DNA of 37,555 bases from an uncultured Bacteroidales bacterium (lineage in GTDB: Bacteria > Bacteroidota > Bacteroidia > Bacteroidales > UBA932): assembly GCA_944326325.1 (NCBI GenBank), contig CALVDQ010000009.1, forward strand, positions 1 to 37,555. Reading direction: 5' to 3'. The notes under the pieces are model-generated. The model made no database searches. It saw nothing but the letters and a program-made list of their open reading frames with translations, and was not told the origin of the DNA. The position numbers and the translations under genes are program-made. Of the stretch, positions 7,480-16,539 are shown piece by piece. How positions within the stretch are numbered: position 1 is the first letter of the stretch; each line of letters begins with the position of its first letter.

Positions 7480-8931
7480 ATGGATATCAAGGTAATATCT
7501 AAGAATGTCGGACATGCGCTGCTCATCAGCGCCCTGTTTATGTTCCTGTCCTTGATCGTCTCCATCCTGAACGGGAAGGACTCGGCCCTGGGCCCGCTCG
7601 CCATCAGTTTCATCATCACTTTCATAGTCGGGATATTCCCGTTCATCTTCGTCAGGAAGTCGGCTGCCATCTCGCTGCAGGACGGGTTTATGATAATTGT
7701 GCTGTCCTGGCTCCTCTCGTTCATATTCGGAATGCTGCCGTATGTGCTGTGGGGAGGGGAGTTTACCCTTGTCAACGCATGGTTCGAAAGCGTTTCGGGC
7801 TATACGACCACAGGGTCCACCATCCTGACCAACGTCGAAGGGCTTCCGAAGAGCCTGATTTTCTGGCGTTCCTCGACCCACTTCATAGGAGGACTTGGCG
7901 TGGTGGTCTTCCTTCTGCTTATCATTCCTGATGCCAGCCCTTTCCGGATGCGTCTGACCAACATCGAGCTCTCTTCCCTTTCCCGGGAAGGGTACAGGTT
8001 CCGCTCCATCAAGACTGTCCATGTCATAGCCTTTGTCTATGTGGGCCTGGCATTGGCTGAGACGCTTCTGCTCATGCTTGCGGGGATGTCCTTCTTCGAT
8101 GCTGTCAACCATTCCTTCAGTACGGTCGCTACCGGAGGTTTCAGCACCAGGAACGCATCGGTCGCGTATTTCGATTCTCCGGTCATCTATATCATCATAC
8201 TGGTGTTCATGCTCCTGTCATCCATGCATTTCGGCCTGCTGTTCGGGGTGTTCGCCACGAGGTCTCTGAAACCCTTCCGCCATCCTGTGATAAAGTTTTT
8301 CCTCGGTACATTCGCCGTGCTGTCTGTCCTGGTTGCAGTATCCCTCAAGGTGTCCGGTACTTATGAAGGATGGGGCAGGGCCATTCTCGACGCTTCGTTC
8401 CAGGTCGGCAGTTTCCTGTCCACGTCCGGGTTCGCTACGGCCGACAATGCCGTATGGCCTGTATTTGCAAATATCCTTCTGCTCTATGCAGTCTTCCAGT
8501 GCGGATGCTCGGGCTCTACAACCGGAGGCGTCAAGTCGGACAGGATGTACATAGCCTTCAAGGCCATCGGAAGGCAGATAAAGCAGAATCTGCATCCATC
8601 TTCCATAATGCAGATAAGGACGGGCAACTATTTCGTCAAGGATGACGCAGCCTTTTCCGCCATCCTTTACATAGTCTTCTACACTGTGGTGCTGGTCATC
8701 TCCTTCCTTCTTCTGGTGCTTTGCGGGGTAGATGTCGCCGAAGCCGTTTCCGGGGCGCTTTCCTCCCTCGGCAACGCCGGTCCGGCCCTGGATTCCATCA
8801 GTTCCATGGGGAATTATTCTGCACAGCCGACCCTTGCAAAGATCATTTATTCCGCCGACATGATATTGGGAAGGCTCGAGATATATCCTGTGTTCATTGT
8901 CATTTCCCTTATGTTCAGGAGAGCGAAGTGA
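7480..8931 (+). CDS. trkH: TrkH/KtrB-type potassium uptake membrane subunit
   Basis: 483 residues, all hydrophobic, with the four-fold pore-loop repeat of the SKT family: SGYTTTGSTI, VATGGFSTRN, LSTSGFATAD and SLGNAGPALDS. The central glycine of each selectivity filter is visible. It imports K+ across the inner membrane, normally gated by a cytosolic TrkA/KtrA RCK ring. No trkA is seen in the window, so the partner must be elsewhere, or the upstream sensor-like protein could serve in its place. The stop codon overlaps the next start by one base (TGATG), indicating translational coupling with the helicase gene. Confidence 0.94.
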   Translation: MDIKVISKNVGHALLISALFMFLSLIVSILNGKDSALGPLAISFIITFIVGIFPFIFVRKSAAISLQDGFMIIVLSWLLSFIFGMLPYVLWGGEFTLVNAWFESVSGYTTTGSTILTNVEGLPKSLIFWRSSTHFIGGLGVVVFLLLIIPDASPFRMRLTNIELSSLSREGYRFRSIKTVHVIAFVYVGLALAETLLLMLAGMSFFDAVNHSFSTVATGGFSTRNASVAYFDSPVIYIIILVFMLLSSMHFGLLFGVFATRSLKPFRHPVIKFFLGTFAVLSVLVAVSLKVSGTYEGWGRAILDASFQVGSFLSTSGFATADNAVWPVFANILLLYAVFQCGCSGSTTGGVKSDRMYIAFKAIGRQIKQNLHPSSIMQIRTGNYFVKDDAAFSAILYIVFYTVVLVISFLLLVLCGVDVAEAVSGALSSLGNAGPALDSISSMGNYSAQPTLAKIIYSADMILGRLEIYPVFIVISLMFRRAK

Positions 8932-10361
8932 TGGACAGTACGGATTTCCTGTATTCGGGTTTCCTGAAGAATTTCGCATATATGCCGACAAGGAGCCAGG
9001 AGACACTTTTCCGTAAGACGGCGTCTTTCCTTAACGGGGACAGCTGCGATATCATGGTGGTGAACGGATATGCCGGGACAGGCAAGACGAGTGCCGTTTC
9101 GGCTGTAATAGCCTTTCTTAAAAGCCTGAAGGTTAACTGTATCCTTCTTGCCCCTACAGGCAGGGCGGCCAAAGTGCTGTCTGTCTATGCAGGAAGTCCG
9201 GCATTTACGGTACACAAGCATATATACCGTCAGAAATCAGTATCGGGTTCCGGGTTCGGGGAATTCGTCATCGGTCCCAACAAGGACAGGGATACCGTGT
9301 ATTTCGTCGACGAGGTCTCTCTTATCGGAATTGACGCATCATCGCAGGCCGGGATGTTCGGGTCGGGAAACCTGCTTTCGGATCTGGTGGACTATGTGAG
9401 GAAGGGGGTAGACAACAAGCTGGTGCTCATCGGAGACATGGCCCAGCTGCCTCCTGTGGGACTTGATGTCAGTCCTGCGCTTTCGAGGGAATACATGTCG
9501 GTATTCGGCACTTCGGTATGGGCGGAGCTTGATGAGGTGGTACGGCAGCAGGACGGTTCCGGCATATTGAAGAACGCCACCATTCTCAGGAACATGATAC
9601 AGAAGGCATGGGACTACGGAACGGATGATCTGTCCGTAAGGTTCGACATCCGGGGCTGTCACGATGTGGAAAGGATAGACGGCTCGGAACTTATCGAGAA
9701 ACTGTCGGATGCGTATGCCAGATACGGGGATGAGGAGACGGTGGTTATATGCAGGTCGAACCGGCGGGCCATCAGGTATAATCTCGGTATCCGGGGCGCG
9801 GTACAGTTCAGGGAGGAGCAGCTTGTCCGTGGCGACAGGCTCATGATAGTGAGGAACTGTTACCAGTTTACGGATTCGCTCAAGGACATGGACTATATCG
9901 CGAACGGGGACATAGTGATCCTTGAGAGCATATCCCGCTACGAGGAACGGTACGGTCTGCATTTCGCCAGGGCAAGGCTGTCTTTTCCTGACTACGGCGG
10001 GCAGGAGATTACCGCGAACGTGATCCTCGATACCCTGGTGTCTGAAAGTCCTTCCCTGACACCCGACCAGCAGAATATGCTTTACGATGGGGTGAATGAG
10101 GACTATTCGCACATCTCCTCGCGCAAGAAGAGGTACGAGGCTGTCCGTGAAGACAAGTATTTCAATGCCTTGCAGTTGAAGTACGCCAATGCCGTCACCT
10201 GTCACAAGTCTCAGGGCGGCCAGTGGCGATGTGTGTTCATCGATAACCCTTTCTGGCAGGAGGAAGTGCTTCCGGATGACCTGAAATGGCTTTATACGGC
10301 CCTTACCAGGAGCACTGAGAAAATTTATCTTGTGAATTTCAAGGATTCTTTTTTTATCTGA
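8931..10361 (+). CDS. SF1 DNA helicase, RecD-like, short form
   Basis: 476 residues from the ATG at 8931. Motifs: Walker A GYAGTGKT (46-53), motif Ia APTGRAAK, Walker B FVDEVS (125-130), motif III GDMAQLPPVG (168-177), the UvrD_C_2-type VTCHKSQGGQW near residue 425 and a terminal motif VI YTALTRS. This is the core of the RecD/RecD2/TraA (SF1B, 5'-3') group. The N-terminal helix-hairpin-helix domain of RecD2 is absent and no recB or recC is nearby, so it is a stand-alone ATPase, probably in DNA repair or recombination. The longer open frame to 8721 runs through trkH and is not real. It starts one base inside the trkH stop, and the peptidase follows after one base. Confidence 0.92.
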   Translation: MDSTDFLYSGFLKNFAYMPTRSQETLFRKTASFLNGDSCDIMVVNGYAGTGKTSAVSAVIAFLKSLKVNCILLAPTGRAAKVLSVYAGSPAFTVHKHIYRQKSVSGSGFGEFVIGPNKDRDTVYFVDEVSLIGIDASSQAGMFGSGNLLSDLVDYVRKGVDNKLVLIGDMAQLPPVGLDVSPALSREYMSVFGTSVWAELDEVVRQQDGSGILKNATILRNMIQKAWDYGTDDLSVRFDIRGCHDVERIDGSELIEKLSDAYARYGDEETVVICRSNRRAIRYNLGIRGAVQFREEQLVRGDRLMIVRNCYQFTDSLKDMDYIANGDIVILESISRYEERYGLHFARARLSFPDYGGQEITANVILDTLVSESPSLTPDQQNMLYDGVNEDYSHISSRKKRYEAVREDKYFNALQLKYANAVTCHKSQGGQWRCVFIDNPFWQEEVLPDDLKWLYTALTRSTEKIYLVNFKDSFFI

Positions 10362-10362
10362 T

Positions 10363-12417
10363 ATGAAGACAAGGAGTATTTTAAGTTTGCTTACAGTGGT
10401 TTCTGCCGCCCTTTCCATGCCGACGCTGTCGCAGGCCGAGGAATTCGGCAGCGTGCCGGCAGCATGGAAATGGATTTCCGGCAATGAAGTGGTTTTCACA
10501 TACGACCGTACATACACGGATTCTACGGCCTTTTCGTACAATGTCCGAAACCGTTCTGTCCGGTACGGGGTGTCGGCTCCGGAGAAATACTCCTCCTTTC
10601 CGGTCACTCCGGAGGGCGGAGTGAACCTGACATATTCCCCGGATTCCACCATGATAGCCTTCACCAGAGACAATGACCTGTATGTAGCCGACATTGCCAC
10701 AGGCAGGGAGACGAGGCTTACCTTTGACGGTGACGAACTGATCCTCAACGGATACGCCTCATGGGTATATTTCGAGGAGATTTTCGGCCGCAGCACCACG
10801 TACAGGGCTTTCTGGTGGTCTCCTGACAGCCGCAGGATAGGCTTCTACCGGTTCGACAACACCGGAGTCCCTCTGTTCCCGATCTACTCTCCTGCCGGTC
10901 AGAACGGCACCCTGACCAGGACAAGATATCCCAAGGCGGGGGAGACCAATCCTTCGGTGAGAATCGGTATTGCGGACATATCCGGGGACAGTCCCGAGGT
11001 GGTATGGGCCGATTTCAGTGAAGATCCGGACCAGTATTTCGGTACGCCTTTCTGGGACCCGTCCGGAGAGGGGTTCTATGTCTCCCGTATGCCAAGGTCA
11101 CAGCAATCTCTCGGGCTCTACAGGGTGGATGCCGGCACCGGTACGAAGAAACTGGTCTATGAAGAGACAGGCAGGACCTGGGTGGACTGGATATCGGACG
11201 CAGTGTTTACTGACAAGGGGCTGTATATGGCCCGTTGTCTTGATCAGGACTGGGCGCAGGTGTATTTCCTTTCCTATGACGGCAGTGAATTCCGCCAGCT
11301 TACCCACGGGGAATACTGGAACATCTCTATAGTGCGCGCCGATCCAGCCAAGGATGAGGTCTATTTCCTGTCCGACAATTCCTCCCGTGTGCGCCGATCC
11401 CTGTACAGGGCAGGGGAGACCCGCCGGGACAGGATAATGACGGACCCGGAATACGATGTGAAGTCCGTGGTCTTCTCTCCGGACGGGAAGCATTTCGCGG
11501 CATCGTTTTCCAACGCCCGCACTCCTGTGAAGGTGGCGGTCTTCGACGTGCGGCGTGACGGGACGGACTGTCATGTCGTGGCGGATCTTGCAGGGGAGGA
11601 TTTCGATGCTTCCCGCTATTCTCTTCCTCAGATCATATATATGGAGACGGAGGACGGGTTCAGACTGCCGGCAGCGGTGACATATCCTTTGGATTTTGAT
11701 GAGGGAAGGAAGTATCCGGTACATTTTGACATCTACGGCGGGCCCGATACACCTATGGTGAAGGACGTGTGGTCCACTCCTTCCGTGAACAGCCGCTGGT
11801 GGCCGGAGAACGGTATAATCCAGGTCGTGGCTGACTGCAGGGCTTCGGGACACAACGGACGCAAGGGCCTGGACATGATATACCGCCGTCTTACAGTGTA
11901 CGAAATGCAGGACTTCATTGCATGGGCCGACTATATGAAGTCGCTTCCGTATGTGGACGGGGACAGGATAGGTGTGGAGGGTTTCTCCTTCGGGGGTACA
12001 ATGACTGCCATGCTGGTGATGAGGGCTTCCGACAGGTTCCGCTACGGCATAGCGGGCGGCGGGGTATATGACTGGGCCCTCTACGATACACATTATACTG
12101 AAAGGTATATGGGCACTCCGCAGGACAATCCCGACGGCTACAGGGAGGCCCGCACCCTGGAATATGCGGATTCATATCCGGCATCCTGCACGGACACGGC
12201 CGCGACTGCTCCTGTGTATCTGAAGCTGACGCACGGGACGGGGGATGACAATGTACATTTCCAGAATACCCTGCAGCTTGCCGACTCTCTCCAGCGTGCC
12301 GGAAAGAGTTTTGAACTGATGGTGTATCCTGATGGAAAACACGGGTACAGGGGATATCAGGGCGAGCATTTCAAGGCGGAGAACCGCCGCTTCTGGCAGA
12401 AGTATCTGCTGCGCTGA
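10363..12417 (+). CDS. Dipeptidyl peptidase IV-family serine peptidase (S9B)
   Basis: 684 residues. A signal peptide ends near ALSMPTLSQA. An eight-bladed beta-propeller (WD-like SPDS, SPDGK repeats) is followed by an alpha/beta hydrolase domain from about residue 430. Catalytic Ser542 lies in GFSFGG, Asp628 in GTGDDNVHF and His660 in GKHGY. The paired glutamates Glu138-Glu139 in VYFEEIFGRS match the N-terminus-binding Glu pair of DPP IV, which supports release of X-Pro or X-Ala dipeptides. It is somewhat shorter than mammalian or P. gingivalis DPP IV, mainly at the N-terminus. It is probably periplasmic and provides dipeptides to an amino-acid-fermenting cell. It starts one base after the helicase stop. 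Confidence 0.95.
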   Translation: MKTRSILSLLTVVSAALSMPTLSQAEEFGSVPAAWKWISGNEVVFTYDRTYTDSTAFSYNVRNRSVRYGVSAPEKYSSFPVTPEGGVNLTYSPDSTMIAFTRDNDLYVADIATGRETRLTFDGDELILNGYASWVYFEEIFGRSTTYRAFWWSPDSRRIGFYRFDNTGVPLFPIYSPAGQNGTLTRTRYPKAGETNPSVRIGIADISGDSPEVVWADFSEDPDQYFGTPFWDPSGEGFYVSRMPRSQQSLGLYRVDAGTGTKKLVYEETGRTWVDWISDAVFTDKGLYMARCLDQDWAQVYFLSYDGSEFRQLTHGEYWNISIVRADPAKDEVYFLSDNSSRVRRSLYRAGETRRDRIMTDPEYDVKSVVFSPDGKHFAASFSNARTPVKVAVFDVRRDGTDCHVVADLAGEDFDASRYSLPQIIYMETEDGFRLPAAVTYPLDFDEGRKYPVHFDIYGGPDTPMVKDVWSTPSVNSRWWPENGIIQVVADCRASGHNGRKGLDMIYRRLTVYEMQDFIAWADYMKSLPYVDGDRIGVEGFSFGGTMTAMLVMRASDRFRYGIAGGGVYDWALYDTHYTERYMGTPQDNPDGYREARTLEYADSYPASCTDTAATAPVYLKLTHGTGDDNVHFQNTLQLADSLQRAGKSFELMVYPDGKHGYRGYQGEHFKAENRRFWQKYLLR

Positions 12418-12425
12418 ATATGGAC

Positions 12426-12478
12426 GGACCGCGGATGCACGTCGTTTTACGGCAGTCCGCGGTCCCGTACAAAACGAC
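12426..12478 (+). other. Possible pseudoknot in the 3' region of the peptidase gene
   Basis: Stem 1 is a perfect 10-bp pair, GGACCGCGGA (12426-12435) with TCCGCGGTCC (12456-12465). Its loop contains GTCGTTTT (12441-12448), which is perfectly complementary to AAAACGAC (12471-12478) just downstream. Together these could form an H-type pseudoknot. Biological relevance is untested. Confidence 0.5.
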
Positions 12479-12525
12479 AAGAGGGCAGATCCGGAATTCT
12501 GGTTGACCGGGAATCTGCCCTCTTG
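12478..12525. terminator. Hairpin between the convergent peptidase and rpmE2 genes
   Basis: A perfect 13-bp stem, CAAGAGGGCAGAT (12478-12490) with ATCTGCCCTCTTG (12513-12525), and a loop of 22 bases. The stem is strong but the downstream T-tracts are short, so it is at best a weak bidirectional intrinsic terminator. Confidence 0.7.
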
Positions 12526-12543
12526 TAATGTTTTCTCCGAAAA

Positions 12544-12789
12544 CTATTTTTTCTTGTATCTCTGGTAGAACTTGTCGACACGACCGGCGGTATCCACAAG
12601 TTTCATCTTGCCGGTATAGAACGGGTGCGATGTGTTCGAGATTTCGACTTTCACAACCGGATATTCAACTCCGTCGACTTCGACGGTCTCTTTCGTGTTT
12701 GCGCAGGAGCGTGTGATGAACACGACATCGTTTGACATATCCTTGAAAGCTACAAGACGGTAGTTTTCGGGATGTATTCCTTTTTTCAT
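12544..12789 (-). CDS. rpmE2: 50S ribosomal protein L31 type B
   Basis: 81 residues. The sequence begins [19 protein letters not shown] and carries the family-typical TSHPFYTGK and [17 protein letters not shown], giving a confident match to type B (zinc-free) L31. The CxxC pair that binds zinc in type A L31 is missing; only one cysteine (SCANT) remains. The gene is monocistronic, with a full promoter 36-66 bp upstream. In other bacteria type B L31 can replace the zinc form under zinc limitation; whether a type A copy exists here cannot be seen. Confidence 0.98.
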   Translation of the reverse strand: MKKGIHPENYRLVAFKDMSNDVVFITRSCANTKETVEVDGVEYPVVKVEISNTSHPFYTGKMKLVDTAGRVDKFYQRYKKK

Positions 12790-12824
12790 TTCCTTGTAAT
12801 TTTGTGTTAAACTGAATCAGCGCG

Positions 12825-12855
12825 CAAAGATAGGATTTATTTTGTTAAATTCCAA
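12825..12855 (-). promoter_or_regulatory. Promoter of rpmE2
   Basis: On the minus strand: TTG (12853-12855), a 20-bp spacer, then TATCTTTG (12825-12832), fitting the Bacteroidetes -33/-7 pattern. The transcription start would be about 30 bases before the ATG at 12789. Confidence 0.8.
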
Positions 12856-12972
12856 CAAAGAATGAATGTTTCGGCTAAAAAAATCCTGACATTCATTACT
12901 GACGTGATATGACGTACCTTTCCATGCGGGTCCGGTGTGTCTTTCTTCAAAGCGCCAAACCTCCGGGAGGGT

Positions 12973-13003
12973 ATTTGCCGGTTGCAAATAATCGCTATCT
13001 TTG
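12973..13003 (+). promoter_or_regulatory. Promoter of the TerB/DnaJ gene
   Basis: TTTG (12973-12976), a 19-bp spacer, then TATCTTTG (12996-13003). A complete Bacteroidetes primary promoter, divergent from that of rpmE2 and sited 28 bp before the ATG. Confidence 0.82.
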
Positions 13004-13031
13004 CCTTGATAAGTCATAAAATTTTCAGGTA

Positions 13032-13760
13032 ATGAAATTCGGGAAATGGTTGGGAGGCGGCCTCGGGTGGGCTTTTGCCGGACCGATAGGGGCTCTCGCA
13101 GGATTTGTCATTGGCGCTATCATCGACGGCAACGACAGTAATGACCGCGTCCGGAATGCGCCCGGCCGGACGTATGCAGGGGACTTCAAGATAAGCCTGC
13201 TTGTGCTTATCGCCTGTGTGGTGAAGGCCGACGGCGTCAGAAAGGCTGAGGAAATCGGCATTGTCAGGAAAATACTCATATCCAATTTCGGGGAAAGCGA
13301 AGCTGATGAGGCGATCCGGATACTGAACGGACTGCTTCAGCAGGATATTGACGAGACGCAGGTGGCATGGCAGATAAGCCGCAACATGAACTATTCGTCG
13401 AAGCTGGAGCTCCTGCACCAGCTTTTTGAGGTGGCATACGCTGACGGAGAGGTGTGTGATGCGGAGATGAACCTGCTGCAGAGGATTGCGGGAATCTTCG
13501 GGATTTCCGCGATGGATTTCAATGCTATCAGGGCCCCGTACACCAGGTATTCCGACGCCGGCTGGGCCTATACCGCCCTCGGAATAGAGAAGTCTGCAAC
13601 GGACGAGGAAGTCAAGAAGGCCTACAGGAAAATGGCCATGAAATATCATCCGGACAAACTGACCGGGCTTGGCGAAGATGTCAGGAAAGCGGGAGCGGAG
13701 AAATTCCGTGCCGTCCAGGAAGCGTATGAGCATATAAAGAAAGAGCGCGGCATGAAATGA
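13032..13760 (+). CDS. TerB and J-domain protein (DjlA-like)
   Basis: 242 residues. A glycine-rich hydrophobic N-terminus ([24 protein letters not shown]) suits a membrane-associated segment. A TerB-like helical domain follows (about 50-170, with acidic ADGVRKAEE and ADGEVCDAE repeats typical of tellurite-resistance TerB/DjlA), and a C-terminal J domain with HPD (206-208) in MKYHPDKL. The J domain would stimulate an Hsp70 (DnaK) ATPase. The order (membrane segment, TerB, J) matches DjlA of Proteobacteria. It is a single gene with its own consensus promoter and a possible terminator after it. Confidence 0.93.
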   Translation: MKFGKWLGGGLGWAFAGPIGALAGFVIGAIIDGNDSNDRVRNAPGRTYAGDFKISLLVLIACVVKADGVRKAEEIGIVRKILISNFGESEADEAIRILNGLLQQDIDETQVAWQISRNMNYSSKLELLHQLFEVAYADGEVCDAEMNLLQRIAGIFGISAMDFNAIRAPYTRYSDAGWAYTALGIEKSATDEEVKKAYRKMAMKYHPDKLTGLGEDVRKAGAEKFRAVQEAYEHIKKERGMK

Positions 13761-13770
13761 TACGCCGCGC
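13745..13770 (+). terminator. Weak hairpin overlapping the stop of the TerB/DnaJ gene
   Basis: GCGCGGC (13745-13751) can pair with GCCGCGC (13764-13770) across a 12-base loop that includes the stop codon. No strong T-tract follows, so termination here is only plausible. Confidence 0.4.
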
Positions 13771-13808
13771 CCTCCTTTATCATGCGGGGCCGCAAATGCC
13801 GTACGGGA

Positions 13809-14873
13809 TTATTTTATCCTGTATGGCTGCTCGTCGTAGAGGGTGAACTTACGTGCCTTGCGTATCCACTTCTGTTCTTCGACCTTGATATGTTCACGTG
13901 CTTCGCTCCATTCTGTTTCGCCGTCTACATAGGAGGCGAGCGTTTCGTCGGAGAGTCTCGTATAGAACTCCGGGGATAGCTCGAAAGCGGAGTAGGTGTC
14001 CTTGAAATATCTCATCATCTGCAAGGTGTGCATCAGCGAGTGATATTCTGCACCCGGTTCCAGGATGATCTGGTAGCCCTGGCAGACTTCTCCGGCGTAC
14101 TTTCCCCATGCCGGGATGAAGGAGCATGGCCTCATCATCACCTGCTGCACCGCAGGCAGGCCTTTCCCGGAACCGTGCCTTATGAAAGGTGCTCCCAGGT
14201 ATTCGTAAGGACGTGCCGTCCCTATGCCAGGGGTGACTGTAGTCCCGGCCCAAAGTCCGCCGCCGCTGTACATCTCGCAGGTGAAAAGCCCCGTAATGTC
14301 CGGTGCCGGCGCTATTGTCCATGGCATTATGCTTTTTCCTGTACCTCCGGCAGCTGCCGAAATAATGTGTAGCGGGAATTTCGCCCCGATTTCCTGGTAA
14401 TACAGATTGGCCAGTTCCCCGAGCGTGAGTCCGTGCCGGTGTGCGACCTTGGGTGTAAACGGTTCGCAGGTCCGGGACGGCATGGTGCCTTCCACAACGC
14501 GGCCTGCCGGGTTCTCGTGGTCAACGATGTACAGGGCCGGCGCTTCTTCCATTTCCGACAGAGTCTTCATGAGCCTGAACACGTCCCTCGTATAGCCGGA
14601 ATATCTCGATCCGGTGTCCTGGATTTCCACGGCAACGGCGTTCAGCCCGGCCAGAACTTCAGGAGCGGCTTCTATACCGGAATTTCCCGGGGCAAGTTCA
14701 GGAGTACCGGGGGAGAAGACCGCCTTCAGGTTGCCTCTCTCCCGGAAAATGTCGTACATATATCTTTCCCGCGCGGTGTCCCAGCAGTTCTGTGTGCAGA
14801 AGCATCCGACATTCCCGTCGGTCAGCGCCCTGTCAAGCTGGTCTTCGAGCGGTGTAGTCCTGAATGAAAACAT
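13809..14873 (-). CDS. DUF1343 protein, NamZ-like
   Basis: 354 residues. DUF1343 signatures are visible: VFSPGTPEL, VAVEIQDTGSRYSGYTRDVFRLM, a DHENPAGRVVEG loop, RHGLTLGELANLYY and GIGTARPYEYLGAPFI. Characterised DUF1343 members (NamZ) are exo-beta-N-acetylmuramidases that remove terminal MurNAc from peptidoglycan fragments, but those carry signal peptides and an EHG motif after the first strand. Here the protein begins directly with MFSFRTTPLEDQLDRALT, with no signal peptide, and the EHG position reads PELAP, so activity and location may differ. It starts 10 bp after the glmM stop on the same strand, implying an operon in amino-sugar and cell-wall metabolism. Confidence 0.85.
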   Translation of the reverse strand: MFSFRTTPLEDQLDRALTDGNVGCFCTQNCWDTARERYMYDIFRERGNLKAVFSPGTPELAPGNSGIEAAPEVLAGLNAVAVEIQDTGSRYSGYTRDVFRLMKTLSEMEEAPALYIVDHENPAGRVVEGTMPSRTCEPFTPKVAHRHGLTLGELANLYYQEIGAKFPLHIISAAAGGTGKSIMPWTIAPAPDITGLFTCEMYSGGGLWAGTTVTPGIGTARPYEYLGAPFIRHGSGKGLPAVQQVMMRPCSFIPAWGKYAGEVCQGYQIILEPGAEYHSLMHTLQMMRYFKDTYSAFELSPEFYTRLSDETLASYVDGETEWSEAREHIKVEEQKWIRKARKFTLYDEQPYRIK

Positions 14874-14883
14874 CTGTTTTCTC

Positions 14884-16296
14884 CTATCCGGCGATTATTT
14901 TCTCTGCAATGGACTTTATCTCCGAGGCGAGCTTCTCGGCAGCCTCCTTGTCGGCGGCTTCAGCGTAGATTCTGATGATAGGCTCGGTGTTGGATTTGCG
15001 CAGGTGTACCCATTCCTTCCTGGCCTCGAAGGATATCTTCACTCCGTCAATGTCGTTTATGTCCTCGGAGGCATAGATTTTTTTCATTTCGGAAAGTATC
15101 TTGTCTATCAGGGACTTGTCGGACAGCTCGATACGGTTTTTCGTGATATGGTACTGAGGATAGGTCTTCTGCAGTTCGGACACCTTCATCTTCTTGCCGG
15201 CAAGGTTCGTGAGGAAAAGAGCAGCTCCTACGATGGCGTCACGTCCGTAGTGGAGGGCAGGGTAGATGACCCCTCCGTTCCCCTCTCCGCCGATGATGGC
15301 TCCGCATTCTTTCATCTTGGTGGTGACATTCACCTCGCCGACTGCTGCGGCCCAGTATTTCCCTCCGTAGCTTTCCGTGACATCCCGGAGCGCCCTCGAT
15401 GATGAGAGGTTGGAAGCCGTCGCCAGTTCTTTGCCGCCTTTTTCACGGGACAGGATGTAGTCCGCCACGCTTACCAGTGTGTATTCTTCCCCGAACGGCT
15501 CGCCGTTCTCGCAGATGAGCGCCAGCCTGTCCACGTCAGGATCGACCGATACTCCCAGATCGGCTTTTTCCTTTACGACGGTCTCGCAAAGTTCCGTGAG
15601 GTTGGCCGGAAGAGGCTCAGGGTTGTGGGCGAAATGTCCGTCAGGTGTGCAGTTCACCTTGATGCATTCGACACCGAGCCTTTCGAAAAGTTTGGGCATG
15701 ATGATTCCACCAACGGAGTTCACTGCATCGAGGGCAACCTTGAAACCGGCCTTTCTTACAGCCTCAGCATCGACCGCATCGAGGGCAAGGACGGCGTCGA
15801 TATGTGCGTCCGTGAAGTCCTTTTCCGTAACAGTCCCGAGGGAGTCGACATCCGCAAAATCGAAATCCTCGCTGTCTGCGCATTCCAGTATGGCCGCACC
15901 TTCCGCAGCATTGAGGAATTCCCCTTTTTCATTGAGGAGTTTCAGGGCGTTCCACTGCTTCGGATTATGTGAGGCGGTAAGGATGATGCCGCCGTCAGCC
16001 TTTTCGAATATCACGGCCATCTCCGTGGTCGGCGTGGAGGCGTAGCCGGCCTTTATCACGTCCACTCCGCAGGCGATCAGCGAGCCGCATACGAGCTGCT
16101 CCACCATTTCGCCGGAAATTCTCGCATCCTTTCCCACTACCACGCGGTAGCGTTCTCCTGCAGGCTTAGGCCTGCGTTCCTTCAGTTTTACGCAATAGGC
16201 ATATGTGAATTTCACTATGTCAACAGGGGTCAATGCCTCTCCCGGAGCTCCTCCTATGGTGCCCCGGATTCCGGAAATTGATTTTATGAGTGTCAT
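14884..16296 (-). CDS. glmM: Phosphoglucosamine/phosphomanno mutase (alpha-D-phosphohexomutase)
   Basis: 470 residues, four-domain alpha-D-phosphohexomutase. The catalytic phosphoserine is Ser109 in TASHNP. The metal-binding loop is DPDVDRLAL, the sugar-binding loop GEGNGGVI, and the phosphate-binding site RKSNTEPIIRIY, where the usual G is N. In Bacteroidota this form is annotated GlmM (glucosamine-6-P to glucosamine-1-P, for UDP-GlcNAc and peptidoglycan), though phosphomannomutase activity cannot be excluded by sequence. It is transcribed with the DUF1343 gene 10 bp downstream. The best promoter match is about 200 bp upstream, suggesting a long leader. Confidence 0.92.
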   Translation of the reverse strand: MTLIKSISGIRGTIGGAPGEALTPVDIVKFTYAYCVKLKERRPKPAGERYRVVVGKDARISGEMVEQLVCGSLIACGVDVIKAGYASTPTTEMAVIFEKADGGIILTASHNPKQWNALKLLNEKGEFLNAAEGAAILECADSEDFDFADVDSLGTVTEKDFTDAHIDAVLALDAVDAEAVRKAGFKVALDAVNSVGGIIMPKLFERLGVECIKVNCTPDGHFAHNPEPLPANLTELCETVVKEKADLGVSVDPDVDRLALICENGEPFGEEYTLVSVADYILSREKGGKELATASNLSSSRALRDVTESYGGKYWAAAVGEVNVTTKMKECGAIIGGEGNGGVIYPALHYGRDAIVGAALFLTNLAGKKMKVSELQKTYPQYHITKNRIELSDKSLIDKILSEMKKIYASEDINDIDGVKISFEARKEWVHLRKSNTEPIIRIYAEAADKEAAEKLASEIKSIAEKIIAG

Positions 16297-16508
16297 GGTA
16301 ACTATGATTGTGTTTTTGGTTTTCTTTTGTCTGCCGCAATCTTGGAAAATGTTTAAATTTTTCTCGAAAAATCTTTTATGGACCTATCCGGTGCATGTTT
16401 TCTGATTTTATGCAATCAGACAGTTCTGCTATCCTTTTCAAAAACAGAAAATCTCCCATCGGAAATCTCTCATAAATCTATATCGATATAATTTTAAACA
16501 GATTCTTA

Positions 16509-16539
16509 CAAATTTAATTAAAATGGTGTCAATTTCAAA
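16509..16539 (-). promoter_or_regulatory. Promoter for glmM (long leader)
   Basis: On the minus strand: TTTG (16536-16539), a 19-bp spacer, then TAAATTTG (16509-16516). A perfect -33/-7 pair, but about 213 bp upstream of the glmM ATG at 16296. No closer match was found. Confidence 0.65.

Noticed and set aside
9339..10799. 486-residue minus-strand open frame
   Set aside because: Antisense to the RecD-like helicase and DPP IV genes, which have clear motifs; composition is that of a shadow.
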